NCBI GenBank assembly: GCA_026418275.1
Contig: JAOABQ010000070.1
Span: 62,001 to 126,000, forward strand
Reading direction: 5' to 3'
Length of the DNA: 64,000 nt
From: Clostridia bacterium
Lineage (GTDB): Bacteria > Bacillota > Clostridia > Acetivibrionales > DSM-2933
Positions 44,690-54,876 of this stretch are shown here, piece after piece. Numbering within the stretch: position 1 is the stretch's first letter; every line of letters starts with the position of its first letter. The position numbers and the translations under genes are program-made. The notes beneath the pieces were generated by a model. That model had not been told where the DNA came from, did not search any database, and saw only the letters and a program-made list of their open reading frames with translations.

Positions 44690-45985
44690 CTAATCCTGCC
44701 GCATTCTATTCTCACAAAACCATTTACGCACTTCACCGATATAATATAAAGAGCCGAAAGCACAGAGCAAACCATCCTCTTTTGTAAGTTTCAAGCCCTT
44801 CTCTATAGCATTATCAATTGTATCACTAACAACAACATTTTTACAATAGTATTTAATAACATCTGCCAAATCCTCCCCGGGCATAGCCCTGTCACTTTTG
44901 GGCGTAACAGCAATCACCGTGGATGCTCCTGGCAGCACCTGGTCCATCATGGTCCGAAAATTCTTATCCTTTAAAACCCCTATTATAAAATTTCTTTGTT
45001 TGTCCGGGAAATACTCGTTTAAGTTGCCAGCCAATACCCTGGCCCCTTCCTCATTATGAGCTCCATCAATTAAAACCAGAGGCTTCTTATTAAGTACTTC
45101 AAATCGTCCCGGCCAGACTGCTTTCCTAAGACCTTCCCTGATAGACAATTCGGTAATTTGAAACCCCCGTTCCTTTAATACCTGGGAAACGCATAGGACA
45201 AGTGCCGCATTTTGAGCCTGATGTCTGCCGAGCAAATTGATTTTGATCCCCTTGTAGTCACCATAGTCAAAACACTGTCCGTCTTCATTATATTCTGACA
45301 GATATAATGTATCAAAACTGACTTCATGGAGGCAGCAGTTCCTTTCCTTACATACTTTGAAGAACACTTCTTCAACTTCCTTTGGTTGAGGATATAATAC
45401 TACCCGCCCTCCTTCCTTTATAATGCCGGCCTTTTCGAAAGCAATTTCCCGGAGAGTATTCCCCAATTTGTCCATGTGATCATAACTTATGGTGGTAATG
45501 ACTGCAACCTCCGGTGTATCAATGATATTGGTGGAATCAAGTCTTCCCCCCAGTCCAACTTCCAAGACCACTACATCACAATCATTTCTACTGAAATACT
45601 CAAAAGCAACCGCAGTTACGATTTCAAACTCGGTAGGGTTCCCCAAGCCCCGCTCCTCCATCATTTCCGCCTTTTCTTTAACTAAACTGGTAATACGGGA
45701 AAGCTCGTCTTCGGATATTTCACTTTGGTTTATTTTCATCCTTTCAGTAAACCGCTCAATATAGGGAGATGTATAAATCCCGACTTTATAACCCGCCTCC
45801 ATTAAAATGCTGCTTATCAACGATACAGTGGAACCCTTTCCATTGGTTCCTGCAACATGGACATATTTAAGTTTCCGGTGGGGATTATCCATAAGCTGGA
45901 GAAGATTTTTCATATTCTCCAGGCCTAGCTTTATCCCAAACTTCAAGCGGCTGTGTATATAGTTTAGTGCTTCATCATAATTCAT
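44690..45985 (-). CDS. folC: Folylpolyglutamate synthase / dihydrofolate synthase
   Basis: ATP-dependent addition of glutamate to folates. 431 aa. The P-loop HVAGTNGKGSTVSLISSIL, TSPYIERFTERMKIN, VLEVGLGGRLDSTNI and HNEEGARVL blocks are all present. The start is ATG 45983-45985, 8 nt after GGAGG; the ORF is open five codons further. It is separated from secA by a terminator, so it probably has its own promoter. Confidence 0.95.
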   Translation of the reverse strand: MNYDEALNYIHSRLKFGIKLGLENMKNLLQLMDNPHRKLKYVHVAGTNGKGSTVSLISSILMEAGYKVGIYTSPYIERFTERMKINQSEISEDELSRITSLVKEKAEMMEERGLGNPTEFEIVTAVAFEYFSRNDCDVVVLEVGLGGRLDSTNIIDTPEVAVITTISYDHMDKLGNTLREIAFEKAGIIKEGGRVVLYPQPKEVEEVFFKVCKERNCCLHEVSFDTLYLSEYNEDGQCFDYGDYKGIKINLLGRHQAQNAALVLCVSQVLKERGFQITELSIREGLRKAVWPGRFEVLNKKPLVLIDGAHNEEGARVLAGNLNEYFPDKQRNFIIGVLKDKNFRTMMDQVLPGASTVIAVTPKSDRAMPGEDLADVIKYYCKNVVVSDTIDNAIEKGLKLTKEDGLLCAFGSLYYIGEVRKWFCENRMRQD

Positions 45986-46007
45986 AAACCCTTCCTCCAT
46001 AAAAAAG

Positions 46008-46035
46008 GAGAATATAATAAATTATTATACTCTCC
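46008..46035 (-). terminator. Terminator of secA
   Basis: On the minus strand GGAGAGTATAAT pairs with ATTATATTCTCC (one mismatch), followed directly by TTTTTT. It sits between the secA stop and the folC ribosome site. Confidence 0.85.
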
Positions 46036-46056
46036 CCATTAGAATTATACAATTTT

Positions 46057-48789
46057 TTAAGCGGCACCGCAGCAATGTTTATACTTTTTGCCGCTTCCGC
46101 AAGGACATACATCATTGCGACCAATCTTATTGTTCTTCACAACCGGTTTTTTAGCTTCACCTTCACCATGGCTTGCAGCGGTTGGTTCAGCAACCCTTTC
46201 ACGGTGAATTTGCTGCTCGGGCTCTATATGGGAGTTGAGTATAATTTTTAGGGCATCTTCCTGAATATTTTTTATCATTTCGTCAAACATCTCAAAACCT
46301 TCAAATTTATACTCGATAACCGGATCTCTTTGACCAAAGGCTCTCAAACCAATCCCAAATCTTAACTGATCCATCGCATCAATGTGATCCATCCACTTCT
46401 GGTCAACGACTCTAAGAAGTACAACCCTTTCAAGCTCACGCATCAAGTCGGCACTGAATTCCTGCTCCTTATGTGTGTAAACTTCCAACAGGCGTTCATT
46501 AAGTTCTTCCTTTAAGGCCTCTGTGGTCATTACCACTTTTGTATCCTCATCCATTACAAAGGAGCCCTGCGGTAAAAAGCCGTTTTCAATATAGGATTTA
46601 ATTCCGTCCCAATCCCAGTAATCAGGGTTCGGACTTTCACTGCAGTACATTTTTACAATGTTTTCAGAGACAGACTCGATCATCTTTTCAAAGTTTTCTC
46701 TTAAGTTTTCACCGTTTAGCACCTTCCGTCTCTGTCCGTAAATAATCTCCCTCTGCTTGTTCATTACATCGTCATATTGGAGAACATGCTTTCTGATGCT
46801 GAAGTTTTTGCCCTCCACTCTCTTTTGCGCATTTTCTATGGCATTGGAAAGCATCCTGTGCTCAATCGGTTGATCATCCTCAAGTCCCAATGCATTAACA
46901 AGGCCTGCAATTCGGTCTGATCCGAAAAGTCTCATCAGATCATCTTCCAAGGAAATAAAAAATCTTGATTCCCCCGCATCCCCCTGACGCCCTGCTCGGC
47001 CTCTTAACTGGTTGTCGATACGTCTGGATTCATGCCTTTCGGTACCCATGATAAATAATCCGCCTGCCTCAACAACCTTTTCCCGTTCCGCACTTGTAAC
47101 TTTCTTAAACTGTTCATGAAGCTCCCTAAATACTTTTCTCGCACGAAGAATATCCTCATCATTTGTTTCATTAAACCCGGTAGCCTCGCTAATTAAAAAT
47201 TCCTGGAACCCCTGCTTGCGCATTTCCTGCTTTGCCATATATTCAGCGTTACCCCCGAGCACAATATCGGTTCCACGTCCCGCCATATTGGTTGCAATGG
47301 TAACAGCTCCAAATTTACCTGCCTGAGCAACAATTTCCGCTTCCCGCTCATGATATTTCGCATTCAAAACCTGGTGACTAACCCCCCGTTTTTTCAGCAT
47401 GGAACTCAAAAGCTCGGACTTTTCAATGGATATGGTACCGATAAGGACAGGCTGCCCTTTCTTATGGCATTCAACAACCTGATTAATAACGGCATTAAAT
47501 TTTCCCTGCTCATTTTTATATACTGAATCCGGCTGGTCTTTTCTAACCATGGGCATATTTGTAGGAATTACAATAACATCCAGCTTATAAATCGTCCGGA
47601 ATTCATCTTCTTCTGTCAACGCTGTACCTGTCATACCACCGAGTTTCTTATACATTCTGAAATAGTTCTGGAAGGTAATGGTAGCCAAGGTTTTACTTTC
47701 CCGCTCTACCTTAACGCCTTCTTTTGCTTCAATTGCCTGATGCAGCCCGTCACTATACCGTCTTCCGTACATAAGTCTTCCGGTGAACTCATCAACAATA
47801 ATAACTTCTCCCTCTTTTACAACATAATCAATGTCCCGTTTCATTAATCCATGGGCTTTTAAAGCCTGATTGACATGGTGGGACAAGGTCAGGTTTTCCG
47901 GGTCGGAAAGGTTGTCGATGCCAAAATACTGTTCTACCTTTCTTACACCGATAGAAGTCAAAGTTGCTGTATGCGCTTTTTCATCCACAATATAATCTTC
48001 AGTAACATCATCATCGTGTTTTTTATCGTCTGTTTGCTTAAATATCCGCGCTTTCAACCTGCAAACGAAATTGTCCACTCTTTTATAAAGATCGGTGGAT
48101 TTGTCCCCTGCACCCGAAATAATAAGCGGCGTCCTGGCTTCGTCAATCAAAATACTGTCAACCTCATCCACAATTGCATAATGCAGATCTCTCTGCACCA
48201 TTTCTTCCTTATAGATAACCATATTATCTCTTAGGTAGTCAAAGCCCAACTCATTGTTGGTTGCATAGGTTATATCACAATTATATGCGGCTCTTCTTTC
48301 ATCATTATCCAATTCGTGAACAATCAATCCAACGGTTAAACCTAAGAATCTGTATACCTTCCCCATCCACTCACTGTCACGTTTTGCAAGATAATCGTTT
48401 ACGGTAACAACATGCACACCCTTTCCTTCCAAAGCATTAAGGTATACAGGAAGTGTCGCAACCAGGGTTTTACCCTCTCCAGTTTTCATTTCGGATATTC
48501 TTCCCTGGTGAAGAACAATCCCCCCGATTAACTGCACCCTGAAATGCCGCATGCCGAGAACCCTTCTTGATGCCTCCCTTACTACTGCAAAAGCTTCCGG
48601 GAGTATATCATTGAGCGTTTCTCCTTTGGAAAGCCGATCTTTAAATTCAAAGGTTTTACCTCTTAAAGCCTCATCGCTGAGCTCCTTTATTTTAGGCTCC
48701 AATGCTTCAATTTCATCCACAATGGGCTTAATCCTTTTTAGTTCTCTATCGCTATATGATCCTATAATTTTTTCAATCAACTTTTTCAT
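46057..48789 (-). CDS. secA: Preprotein translocase ATPase SecA
   Basis: 910 aa. Walker A in [32 protein letters not shown] (Walker B and DEVD), nucleotide-binding domain 2 with [19 protein letters not shown] and [21 protein letters not shown]. It ends in a zinc-binding SEC-C motif ([14 protein letters not shown]). It powers export through SecYEG, serving the secreted proteins in this window. The upstream DUF5317 gene overlaps its start by 17 bp, suggesting translational coupling. Confidence 0.98.
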   Translation of the reverse strand: MKKLIEKIIGSYSDRELKRIKPIVDEIEALEPKIKELSDEALRGKTFEFKDRLSKGETLNDILPEAFAVVREASRRVLGMRHFRVQLIGGIVLHQGRISEMKTGEGKTLVATLPVYLNALEGKGVHVVTVNDYLAKRDSEWMGKVYRFLGLTVGLIVHELDNDERRAAYNCDITYATNNELGFDYLRDNMVIYKEEMVQRDLHYAIVDEVDSILIDEARTPLIISGAGDKSTDLYKRVDNFVCRLKARIFKQTDDKKHDDDVTEDYIVDEKAHTATLTSIGVRKVEQYFGIDNLSDPENLTLSHHVNQALKAHGLMKRDIDYVVKEGEVIIVDEFTGRLMYGRRYSDGLHQAIEAKEGVKVERESKTLATITFQNYFRMYKKLGGMTGTALTEEDEFRTIYKLDVIVIPTNMPMVRKDQPDSVYKNEQGKFNAVINQVVECHKKGQPVLIGTISIEKSELLSSMLKKRGVSHQVLNAKYHEREAEIVAQAGKFGAVTIATNMAGRGTDIVLGGNAEYMAKQEMRKQGFQEFLISEATGFNETNDEDILRARKVFRELHEQFKKVTSAEREKVVEAGGLFIMGTERHESRRIDNQLRGRAGRQGDAGESRFFISLEDDLMRLFGSDRIAGLVNALGLEDDQPIEHRMLSNAIENAQKRVEGKNFSIRKHVLQYDDVMNKQREIIYGQRRKVLNGENLRENFEKMIESVSENIVKMYCSESPNPDYWDWDGIKSYIENGFLPQGSFVMDEDTKVVMTTEALKEELNERLLEVYTHKEQEFSADLMRELERVVLLRVVDQKWMDHIDAMDQLRFGIGLRAFGQRDPVIEYKFEGFEMFDEMIKNIQEDALKIILNSHIEPEQQIHRERVAEPTAASHGEGEAKKPVVKNNKIGRNDVCPCGSGKKYKHCCGAA

Positions 48790-49384
48790 TTATGAACCCT
48801 CCGTTTTTATTTTGGCCAAATCTTTCCGGCGTATTATTTCCTATTATAAGTCCTGCAGCCAGTAGAAATACTCCTAAAGCAATTACCAAGTCTCCAATAC
48901 TCACCACCGGCATTAGATAACCTAAATACTCCGGTAAACTGATTATATCCGCCAAAAATTTTAAATTTGTATGACTGTCAAGCATGGAATGTTTTCCATC
49001 CAAACCTGCTGCCATTGCTTCCATTGTATGCAGGATATCCGCCTTTTTCAGTGCCTCAAAGCTTACCGGCATCTTACCGCCATTTGCCATGATAACAACA
49101 GCGTTTAAAAAACTCCCTGCACCGATTACCAAGATACCCAGTTGTTTTCGATTAAACCAAAAGCCTAAAAATAACAAGCTATACACGATGCCCTGTATCA
49201 ACAAGCTGTACTTTGCCGCATCCATCAAACCGTTACTCTCCATAATCTTAACCGTTAGCTGTGTAGCAAAAGCCAAAACGATAATCCAAGCCTTCTTGAA
49301 TTTAAACAAAAACAAATTTGATATTTTACCTTTTAAAAGAAGCCCTACTAAGCCTCCCATCATAATAACAATAAGGTAAAGCAT
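48773..49384 (-). CDS. DUF5317 membrane protein
   Basis: 203 aa from ATG 49382-49384, 8 nt after GGTGGAGG. Four to five membrane helices ([72 protein letters not shown]). The [15 protein letters not shown] stretch and C-terminal [19 protein letters not shown] match the DUF5317 family, of unknown function. It overlaps secA by 17 bp. Confidence 0.8.
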   Translation of the reverse strand: MLYLIVIMMGGLVGLLLKGKISNLFLFKFKKAWIIVLAFATQLTVKIMESNGLMDAAKYSLLIQGIVYSLLFLGFWFNRKQLGILVIGAGSFLNAVVIMANGGKMPVSFEALKKADILHTMEAMAAGLDGKHSMLDSHTNLKFLADIISLPEYLGYLMPVVSIGDLVIALGVFLLAAGLIIGNNTPERFGQNKNGGFINEKVD

Positions 49385-49597
49385 ACTTAAATCCTCCACC
49401 TCACCAAGAAAATTCAAAGGGTAATGTGCACAAGCCACTTAAAACCCCTAGGGAACTCACATTAAGGCTCTGTGAATGACACTTTTTATCAGCACTATAT
49501 ATGCTTTTCTTACGCCAAAAAGCACATAAAATTTAGCAATTCATTTCAATTAATCAATGAGGATTGTGTTTGCTCAATATCCAATGGAATACTGACA

Positions 49598-49999
49598 CTA
49601 AACATTGAAGTTAAAAGGTGGGGAATTGTCAGACTTTTTTAATACGGAATTCTTATCTTCAACAAGGATAGACGCATTTTCCAAACCCGGATAAAGGACA
49701 GGCAAAAGCATCATATTTGAGGATTTAGACAAATATATACCTGAACACTTATGTTTTAAGCTTATAACCTCATCCGTGCTCATAACAATAAAGCCGTCTT
49801 TATTTTCCTCCAAAGACAACCTTACCTGATTTTCCAAATCCTTTGGCATATCCGATAAAAGCAAATTGACTGCTTCTAAAATATCAACACTTTTATCAAT
49901 ATCATAACAAACCTTATATATATTTCCTGATAAGTCAATAATTCCTTCTGATGTTAAAGCAGATAGAATGATTAAACTTATAAAAAGCCTTTTAAGCAT
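49598..49999 (-). CDS. Hypothetical small exported protein, 133 aa
   Basis: I do not recognise this family. N-terminal hydrophobic segment (LKRLFISLIILSALTSEG) looks like a signal peptide. The rest is a polar mixed alpha/beta domain with two cysteines (VCYDIDKS and KHKCSG). Ribosome site AGGGGA. It lies between yerC and the DUF5317 gene on the same strand, possibly co-transcribed (85-bp and 213-bp gaps). Confidence 0.6.
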   Translation of the reverse strand: MLKRLFISLIILSALTSEGIIDLSGNIYKVCYDIDKSVDILEAVNLLLSDMPKDLENQVRLSLEENKDGFIVMSTDEVISLKHKCSGIYLSKSSNMMLLPVLYPGLENASILVEDKNSVLKKSDNSPPFNFNV

Positions 50000-50084
50000 T
50001 TCATATTCCCCTATATCATTTAGGTATTATAGTAATCATACCCGAATTTCCAAACTTTATCAAGTTAAAACAGGAAGTTTCCAT

Positions 50085-50390
50085 TTAATCTTCGTTTAGT
50101 ATATGGGTATCCAATCTCTCAAGCACCATATTATACCCGTCGGCTCCATAATTTAAAGCCCGGTTGACCCTACTGATGGTCGCAGTACTTGCACCCGTCT
50201 TTTCGCTTATTTCGGTGTAGGTCTTACCCGCCTTAAGCATTTTGGCAACCTCAAGTCTTTGGGCAAGTGCCTTAATTTCCGCAACCGTGCATATATCCTC
50301 AAAAAAATTATAACACTCATCAATATTTTGAAGCTTTAAAATAGCTTCAAATAAGTGATCTGTCAGCTCATCCTTTAACTTGGAATTCAT
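50085..50390 (-). CDS. yerC: YerC/YecD-type TrpR-family regulator
   Basis: 101-aa all-helical DNA-binding protein. EDICTVAEIKALAQRLEVAK and YTEISEKTGASTATISRVNR (helix-turn-helix) match the YerC/YecD group of TrpR-like proteins, common in Firmicutes, of uncertain target. Ribosome site GGATGAGG. It is the first gene of the yerC - hypothetical - DUF5317 - secA run. Confidence 0.9.
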   Translation of the reverse strand: MNSKLKDELTDHLFEAILKLQNIDECYNFFEDICTVAEIKALAQRLEVAKMLKAGKTYTEISEKTGASTATISRVNRALNYGADGYNMVLERLDTHILNED

Positions 50391-50821
50391 TCCTCATCCC
50401 CACTTACGGTTCCAATACGGCAGGTTTTGTCAACCTAATCGTTTTCCGTCTTAAACTATAATTCCTATTAACACTTCTCTATATAATACACTTTAATAGT
50501 AAAATTTATCATAACTTTCATAAACCATGTCAATTCTTTTAAGACTACAATATCAGCTTTTTCCGAAACAGTCAAGAAGTCTAAAATCACACTACCCAAT
50601 GATATATTCCTTCACTGCCGCTTCCTTCCCATATTATTCAATGTCTTTTTTACAGGGTGGGCATTAGAAAAATCATTAACCGTCTCAACCCTTAGCTTTT
50701 TACTTAAATTAGTACGTTTTATCCATTCGGTACAATGCAATGAGAAGTATACTGTAATTTTCACAAAACTCCAAATATTAGCCACAAAACATCTGTTATG
50801 TCTTTACTAAAAACCCACTGT

Positions 50822-50926
50822 TAGATAAATCGTAAAAATGGTTTTGCATGGATAAATTAAATTTTCACAATATCGAATCAAGGAATTTGAAGCGTGATGT
50901 AAATTCTTTATAGCGTACAATATAGA
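50822..50926 (-). repeat. Dispersed palindromic repeat, copy C (inverted orientation)
   Basis: Reverse-complement match to copies A and B over about 105 bp: the minus strand reads CTATATTG-TACGC-TATAAAG and then TTTAATTTATCCATGCAAAA. It is more diverged in hairpin 1 than in hairpin 2. Confidence 0.82.
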
Positions 50927-51089
50927 ATATTATAAAAATTTTTAAACACTACACATAAGAAAACTTTTTTCTACGAATTAAGTAAATGGAAAGAGAAATA
51001 CGGTTTATTCAAAACCATATTGGGGAAATTTTACAGAATAATACTTGAGGAGAGTGTGGTTTTAAGTTCTTATACAAGGGGGGTGAATC

Positions 51090-51161
51090 ATTAGGTATTT
51101 TGATTTCCTGAAAGATAAAATGAAAGATAGGGATTCTTTTAGAAACATGGCCAGAGAATAA
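51090..51161 (+). CDS. Possible leader peptide, 23 aa, ATT start
   Basis: A GGGGGGTGA ribosome site is followed 3 nt later by ATT and a 23-codon open frame (RYFDFLKDKMKDRDSFRNMA) ending TAA. It is highly charged. It lies 198 bp before the M4 protease start on the same strand. The strong ribosome site with no ATG is the reason to flag it; it may be chance. Confidence 0.25.
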   Translation: MRYFDFLKDKMKDRDSFRNMARE

Positions 51162-51358
51162 ACAATTTTAGGTAGATTTTGGTTTTAGGGGTAATTACCA
51201 ATTTCTTAAAGCTTGCTTTACGCAGATCTTTCAATGCTATTTACGTTAAAACTTGTTATTTAAAAACACAAGCTAAATAAGAACTTATCGAATGAAGCTG
51301 TTAAGGGCCAAACTAGACAAAAGACAATTCAATATTGTCTTAAAGGAGGATTATGTAA

Positions 51359-53794
51359 ATGAAAAAAGGTATGGCGTTTTTTTTAAGTGCCGTTATGGCA
51401 GTTTCCGCTTTAATTCCCAATGCACTTGCTGCCGCACAAAATGACGAGCAGACAAGATTGAAAACAAAAATCAGTGCATCCAAGGCTGTAAGAAGCCAAG
51501 CTTCTTTAAGAGGTGCCAATGAGTCGGCCACAGGAAGTATTTTTATTGAGTGGGATGCGAATAAAGACATTCCCAGATTTGTAAGCGGAGATCTGGGAAA
51601 TGATAAAGTTTCAAATGCGGAGGAAGCTGTCCGCTTTCTAAATGATAACAAAGATGTCTTTAATATGTCTCATGGAGCCTTTGTGCTTAAAAGCGTCTTT
51701 GAAGATAAAGTCACAAATACAAAGCATTATAAAACGCAAATAACAGTAAACGGTATTCCGGTATACGGTGCAGAAATCGTTTTACATACCAACGCAAACA
51801 ATCAGGTCTATGCAATCAACGGTCAGGCAGAACCTGCTATAGAAGATAAGGAATATATGGAAGGCGTTAAACTGACAGCGCAGGAAGCTATCAAAAAGGC
51901 AGAGTCCGAAATCGGAATTCCTGCAGGCTTTGAATCCTATACTGCAGAGCCGAAAACAAACCTCTGGCTTTACCAAACCAACCAAGGCTGGAAGGTGGTT
52001 TTTGAGGCAGTCCTTCAATTCATAGAACCCTATCCAGCCAACTGGAGCATTTTTGTAGATGCATCCTCAGGCGAAATCGTCGATAAATTCAACCAGGTTA
52101 CCTGTGAAACCGGTACCGGTGTTGGAACCCTTGGAGACAGCAAAACAATAAACATTACCAATCAAAGTGGCAAATATGTACTGATCGATACAACCAAAAC
52201 TGCCCGGATTGAAACCTATAACGGCAATTACGGCACTTCACTTCCCGGTACAATTTACTCGGACACCGACACCAACTTTAATGCAAAAGACCAGGGACCC
52301 GCAGTTGATGCTCACTATTATGCCGGGCTTGTTGTAGATTATTACAAAAACGTACATGGAAGAAACGGTTATGATAATAGAGGGTCTACAGTCCGTTCAA
52401 CCGTCCACCACCAAAGAAACTTTAACAATGCCTTTTGGAACGGAAGTCAAATGGCGTACGGTGATGGGGATGGCAGCACCTTCGGCCCATTCAGTGCGGC
52501 ACTCGACGTTGTCGCTCACGAGTTGACTCATGCAGTAACCAACTTTTCTGCCAACCTCACATATAAAAATCAATCCGGTGCATTAAACGAATCCTTCTCG
52601 GATGTATTCGGAACAATCATCGAAGGAGATACCAACGACTGGGACTGTGGAGAAGACATCTATACACCGTCAAGACCGGGTGATGCATTGAGGAGTTTAA
52701 AACAGCCATCCTTGTACAAACAACCCGAACATATGAGTCAGTACGTTAATACTACTCAGGATGAAGGTGGTGTCCATATCAACTCCGGCATCCCCAATAA
52801 AGCATTTTATAATATTGCCTCAGTCATAGGATTTGAAAAGTCTAGTAAGATCTACTATAAAGCATTGACCCAGTATCTCGTCAACAGCTCTCAATTTGCC
52901 GATTGCCGTACTGCACTGATGCAGTCCGCAGCAGACCTCTATGGGAAGGATTCTGAGGCTTACTATATGGTTCAAAAGGGGTATGCAGATGTAGGAATTG
53001 GAAGTCAGCCTCCCAAACCGACTGTAACACCTTCTCCTACAGCCACACCTACCCCTTCTCCCACACCTACGCCTGCTGTCTTTAAAATTTCAGGCTTTAT
53101 TCGTCCCGACTTGGTTTCAAGCAACGCACAAGTAAAGGCAGGATTTAATGTGAGCCTTCAAGGAACATCCAAATCCGGTACAACTGATAATAAAGGGTAT
53201 TTTACCATCGAAAATATTCCTTTGAATTCTCAGGGATACACTTTGGCTATGGAAAAAAGCGGGTATCTAAAAAGAACAATCAGTATATCTGGAAATGAAA
53301 GTCTAACCATTGGAACAGAACTAGAGCCTATAGACCTATGGGCTGGTGATATGCCTGTGGATGGAATTCAGGATCAGGCCATCAATATGACTGATATTTT
53401 AAAGATTCTGGAAGGCTTCAATAGTGTGTCGGGTGACGGGAAATACAAGGTGGATTATGACTTGGATCTGGATAATTCAATCAATATGACCGATATTTTG
53501 ATTGCAATTATGCATTTTAATACAACTCCTGCAAATTACCCTCCAGCGGTTATTGTGAAGCCTACAGCAACACCGATACCAACAGCAAGCAATACCCCAA
53601 CACCGACAAGTACAATCAAGCCTACGCCAACACCCATTCAAGGAGAATATCCTGCTTGGAACCCCAACTCCTATTCCTATCAAATTGGGGACAAGGTAAG
53701 CTATAACGGAAATAATTACGAATGTGTTATGGCCCATGTATCGAATGCGGGTTGGGATCCTGTCAATGCCTTTACCCTTTGGAAAAAAATATAA
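51359..53794 (+). CDS. Secreted M4 (thermolysin-like) protease with dockerin-like module and CBM5/12
   Basis: 811 aa. Signal peptide (MKKGMAFFLSAVMAVSALIP, cleaved near ALA-AAQ). FTP and PepSY inhibitory propeptide (about 60-230). M4 catalytic domain: HELTH near 387-391, the third ligand Glu in GALNESFSD near 411, and the active-site His in GGVHINSG near 471. Then a Pro/Thr linker, a carboxypeptidase-regulatory-like beta domain (about 577-655), a two-fold dockerin-type segment (INMTDILKILEGFN and DLDLDNSINMTDILIAIMHF), a second Pro/Thr linker, and a C-terminal CBM5/12 chitin-binding-like module (PAWNPNSYSYQIGDKVSYNG, ending LWKKI). The enzyme is made as a zymogen and could be attached to a cohesin complex and targeted to insoluble glycan. 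Ribosome site AAAGGAGG. Confidence 0.92.
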   Translation: MKKGMAFFLSAVMAVSALIPNALAAAQNDEQTRLKTKISASKAVRSQASLRGANESATGSIFIEWDANKDIPRFVSGDLGNDKVSNAEEAVRFLNDNKDVFNMSHGAFVLKSVFEDKVTNTKHYKTQITVNGIPVYGAEIVLHTNANNQVYAINGQAEPAIEDKEYMEGVKLTAQEAIKKAESEIGIPAGFESYTAEPKTNLWLYQTNQGWKVVFEAVLQFIEPYPANWSIFVDASSGEIVDKFNQVTCETGTGVGTLGDSKTINITNQSGKYVLIDTTKTARIETYNGNYGTSLPGTIYSDTDTNFNAKDQGPAVDAHYYAGLVVDYYKNVHGRNGYDNRGSTVRSTVHHQRNFNNAFWNGSQMAYGDGDGSTFGPFSAALDVVAHELTHAVTNFSANLTYKNQSGALNESFSDVFGTIIEGDTNDWDCGEDIYTPSRPGDALRSLKQPSLYKQPEHMSQYVNTTQDEGGVHINSGIPNKAFYNIASVIGFEKSSKIYYKALTQYLVNSSQFADCRTALMQSAADLYGKDSEAYYMVQKGYADVGIGSQPPKPTVTPSPTATPTPSPTPTPAVFKISGFIRPDLVSSNAQVKAGFNVSLQGTSKSGTTDNKGYFTIENIPLNSQGYTLAMEKSGYLKRTISISGNESLTIGTELEPIDLWAGDMPVDGIQDQAINMTDILKILEGFNSVSGDGKYKVDYDLDLDNSINMTDILIAIMHFNTTPANYPPAVIVKPTATPIPTASNTPTPTSTIKPTPTPIQGEYPAWNPNSYSYQIGDKVSYNGNNYECVMAHVSNAGWDPVNAFTLWKKI

Positions 53795-53840
53795 ATGGCA
53801 GCTTATAGATGGATATATCTGCCTCAAAACCTCTTATATG

Positions 53841-53859
53841 AAATGTTTCTGAAACATTT
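53841..53859. promoter_or_regulatory. 19-bp palindrome past the protease gene
   Basis: AAATGTTTC-T-GAAACATTT, with a third GAAACATTT half-site at 53863-53871. It could be an operator or a small hairpin. Confidence 0.35.
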
Positions 53860-53939
53860 TTGAAACATTTTTGAAAAAAAACATAGAAAAAAATATCTCA
53901 ATATGATATAATAATATTGAGATTAGTAATACTCTCTAT

Positions 53940-53968
53940 ATCCTCATAATCTAATGAGGATTTTTTTT
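53940..53968 (+). terminator. Terminator of the protease gene
   Basis: ATCCTCAT/ATGAGGAT stem, 6-nt loop, followed by eight T residues. It lies 145 bp past the stop. Confidence 0.85.
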
Positions 53969-54293
53969 GTGCCTATACTGATTGCATTGAATTTTAGTCG
54001 TTTCGGAAACTTAGAGATTTCTATTCTGTTGTTCTTTTCCTTGTCAATGCACAATAGATAATCAAGCTTGCCGGCCTTTGTTTATCATTGTAAATACAAT
54101 ACTATATTTTGAATATTATGATGACTTTGTTGATTATTGTCGAAAAAAACATTACAATAGGAATTGGACAATATCAGGTTTATAACTTTTTTCAACTATT
54201 TGTGTGCTTGTTTAAGTTCAGGTAATAAGTTTGCCTAAATCGCGATCATATTAAACCTTTTATTGACCAAATTTTAAGATTAGGTAGGTAAAT
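53969..54293. other. AT-rich intergenic region
   Basis: 325 bp between the protease terminator and the 102-aa gene. No supported reading frame or structure; a plus-strand promoter for 54294 must be here. Confidence 0.45.
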
Positions 54294-54602
54294 ATGGAAG
54301 ATTGGAAAGAAATCATTAAGGATAGGATAGAGAAACAACGACTAAGGGACAGTGAAATCCAATCAGCAATCAGTGCACTCATCACAGAGCTGAAAAACCC
54401 CCCTACCAGTTTAAAGGCAGATTTCGAAAAAATTGATAGAATTAAATTGGTTTGGAGAATTCTAATTGAGCAAAAAACATTTGAAATAAGCAACCAGGAA
54501 ATTCTGGAAGTTCAAGCAGAACTTACAAATCCTGCCCTGTCTGAACAAGATTGTATTAGAGAAGCCTTGATCAAATTGTTTTTGCAAAAGTACTATTTTT
54601 AA
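54294..54602 (+). CDS. Hypothetical helical protein, 102 aa
   Basis: Unrecognised. ATG with AGGTAGGT 4-5 nt upstream. Almost entirely helical and charged (DWKEIIKDRIEKQRLRDSEI, TELKNPPTSLKADFEKIDRI, EQDCIREALIKLFLQKYYF). No membrane segment. It is ended by a terminator hairpin at 54645-54677. Directly beyond it lies a c-di-GMP riboswitch on the opposite strand, whose read-through would run antisense to this gene. Confidence 0.65.
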   Translation: MEDWKEIIKDRIEKQRLRDSEIQSAISALITELKNPPTSLKADFEKIDRIKLVWRILIEQKTFEISNQEILEVQAELTNPALSEQDCIREALIKLFLQKYYF

Positions 54603-54644
54603 GTATTCAATGAATATTCAGTGTAAAAATACACTAACACCAAA

Positions 54645-54677
54645 AAATCCTCCTGTGGCATAGCTTTAGGAGGATTT
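54645..54677. terminator. Terminator hairpin, usable on both strands
   Basis: AAATCCTCCT and AGGAGGATTT with a 13-nt loop. On the minus strand it is followed by TTTTTTGG, on the plus strand by ATC; so it is the stronger stop for minus-strand transcripts coming from the riboswitch. Confidence 0.8.
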
Positions 54678-54789
54678 ATCAATTCCAAAACTCATTTAAT
54701 TATTACAAACCCCTAAAAAAAAGCGGTATAAGGAAATATCCTTAGATCTTATTCCTCTTGGTAGTTTTAAAGAGATAAAACAGAACTTT

Positions 54790-54876
54790 TAATGGCAACC
54801 TGGCAATCATAGCATTTCTGCTTTAGACCCACGGCTTTGCGTCATTACCTTTCGGTAATTTTGCCCTGTTTCATAA
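54790..54876 (-). promoter_or_regulatory. Cyclic di-GMP-I (GEMM) riboswitch, no gene behind it
   Basis: The minus strand carries the diagnostic GEMM-I blocks in order: ACAGGGCAAA, the GAAA tetraloop (ACC-GAAA-GGT), TGACGCAAAGCC, GGGTCTAAAGCA and a second arm ending GCCAGGTTGCCAT. Downstream on that strand (54780 to 54603) there is only a weak TAAGGA/TCCTTA hairpin with eight T (about 54715-54744), the strong hairpin at 54645-54677, and no gene of normal size; the plus-strand 102-aa gene follows in antisense. From 54877 to 55083 the DNA is AT-rich and carries nothing else I can name. Confidence 0.93.

Larger units (their letters stand above)
50391..51358. other. Long divergent intergenic region upstream of the protease gene
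   Basis: About 970 bp. It contains repeat copy C (50822-50926), a possible 23-codon peptide (51090-51161) and otherwise AT-rich DNA. No larger gene is supported on either strand. Regulatory signals for the M4 protease probably lie between 51165 and 51340. Confidence 0.6.
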
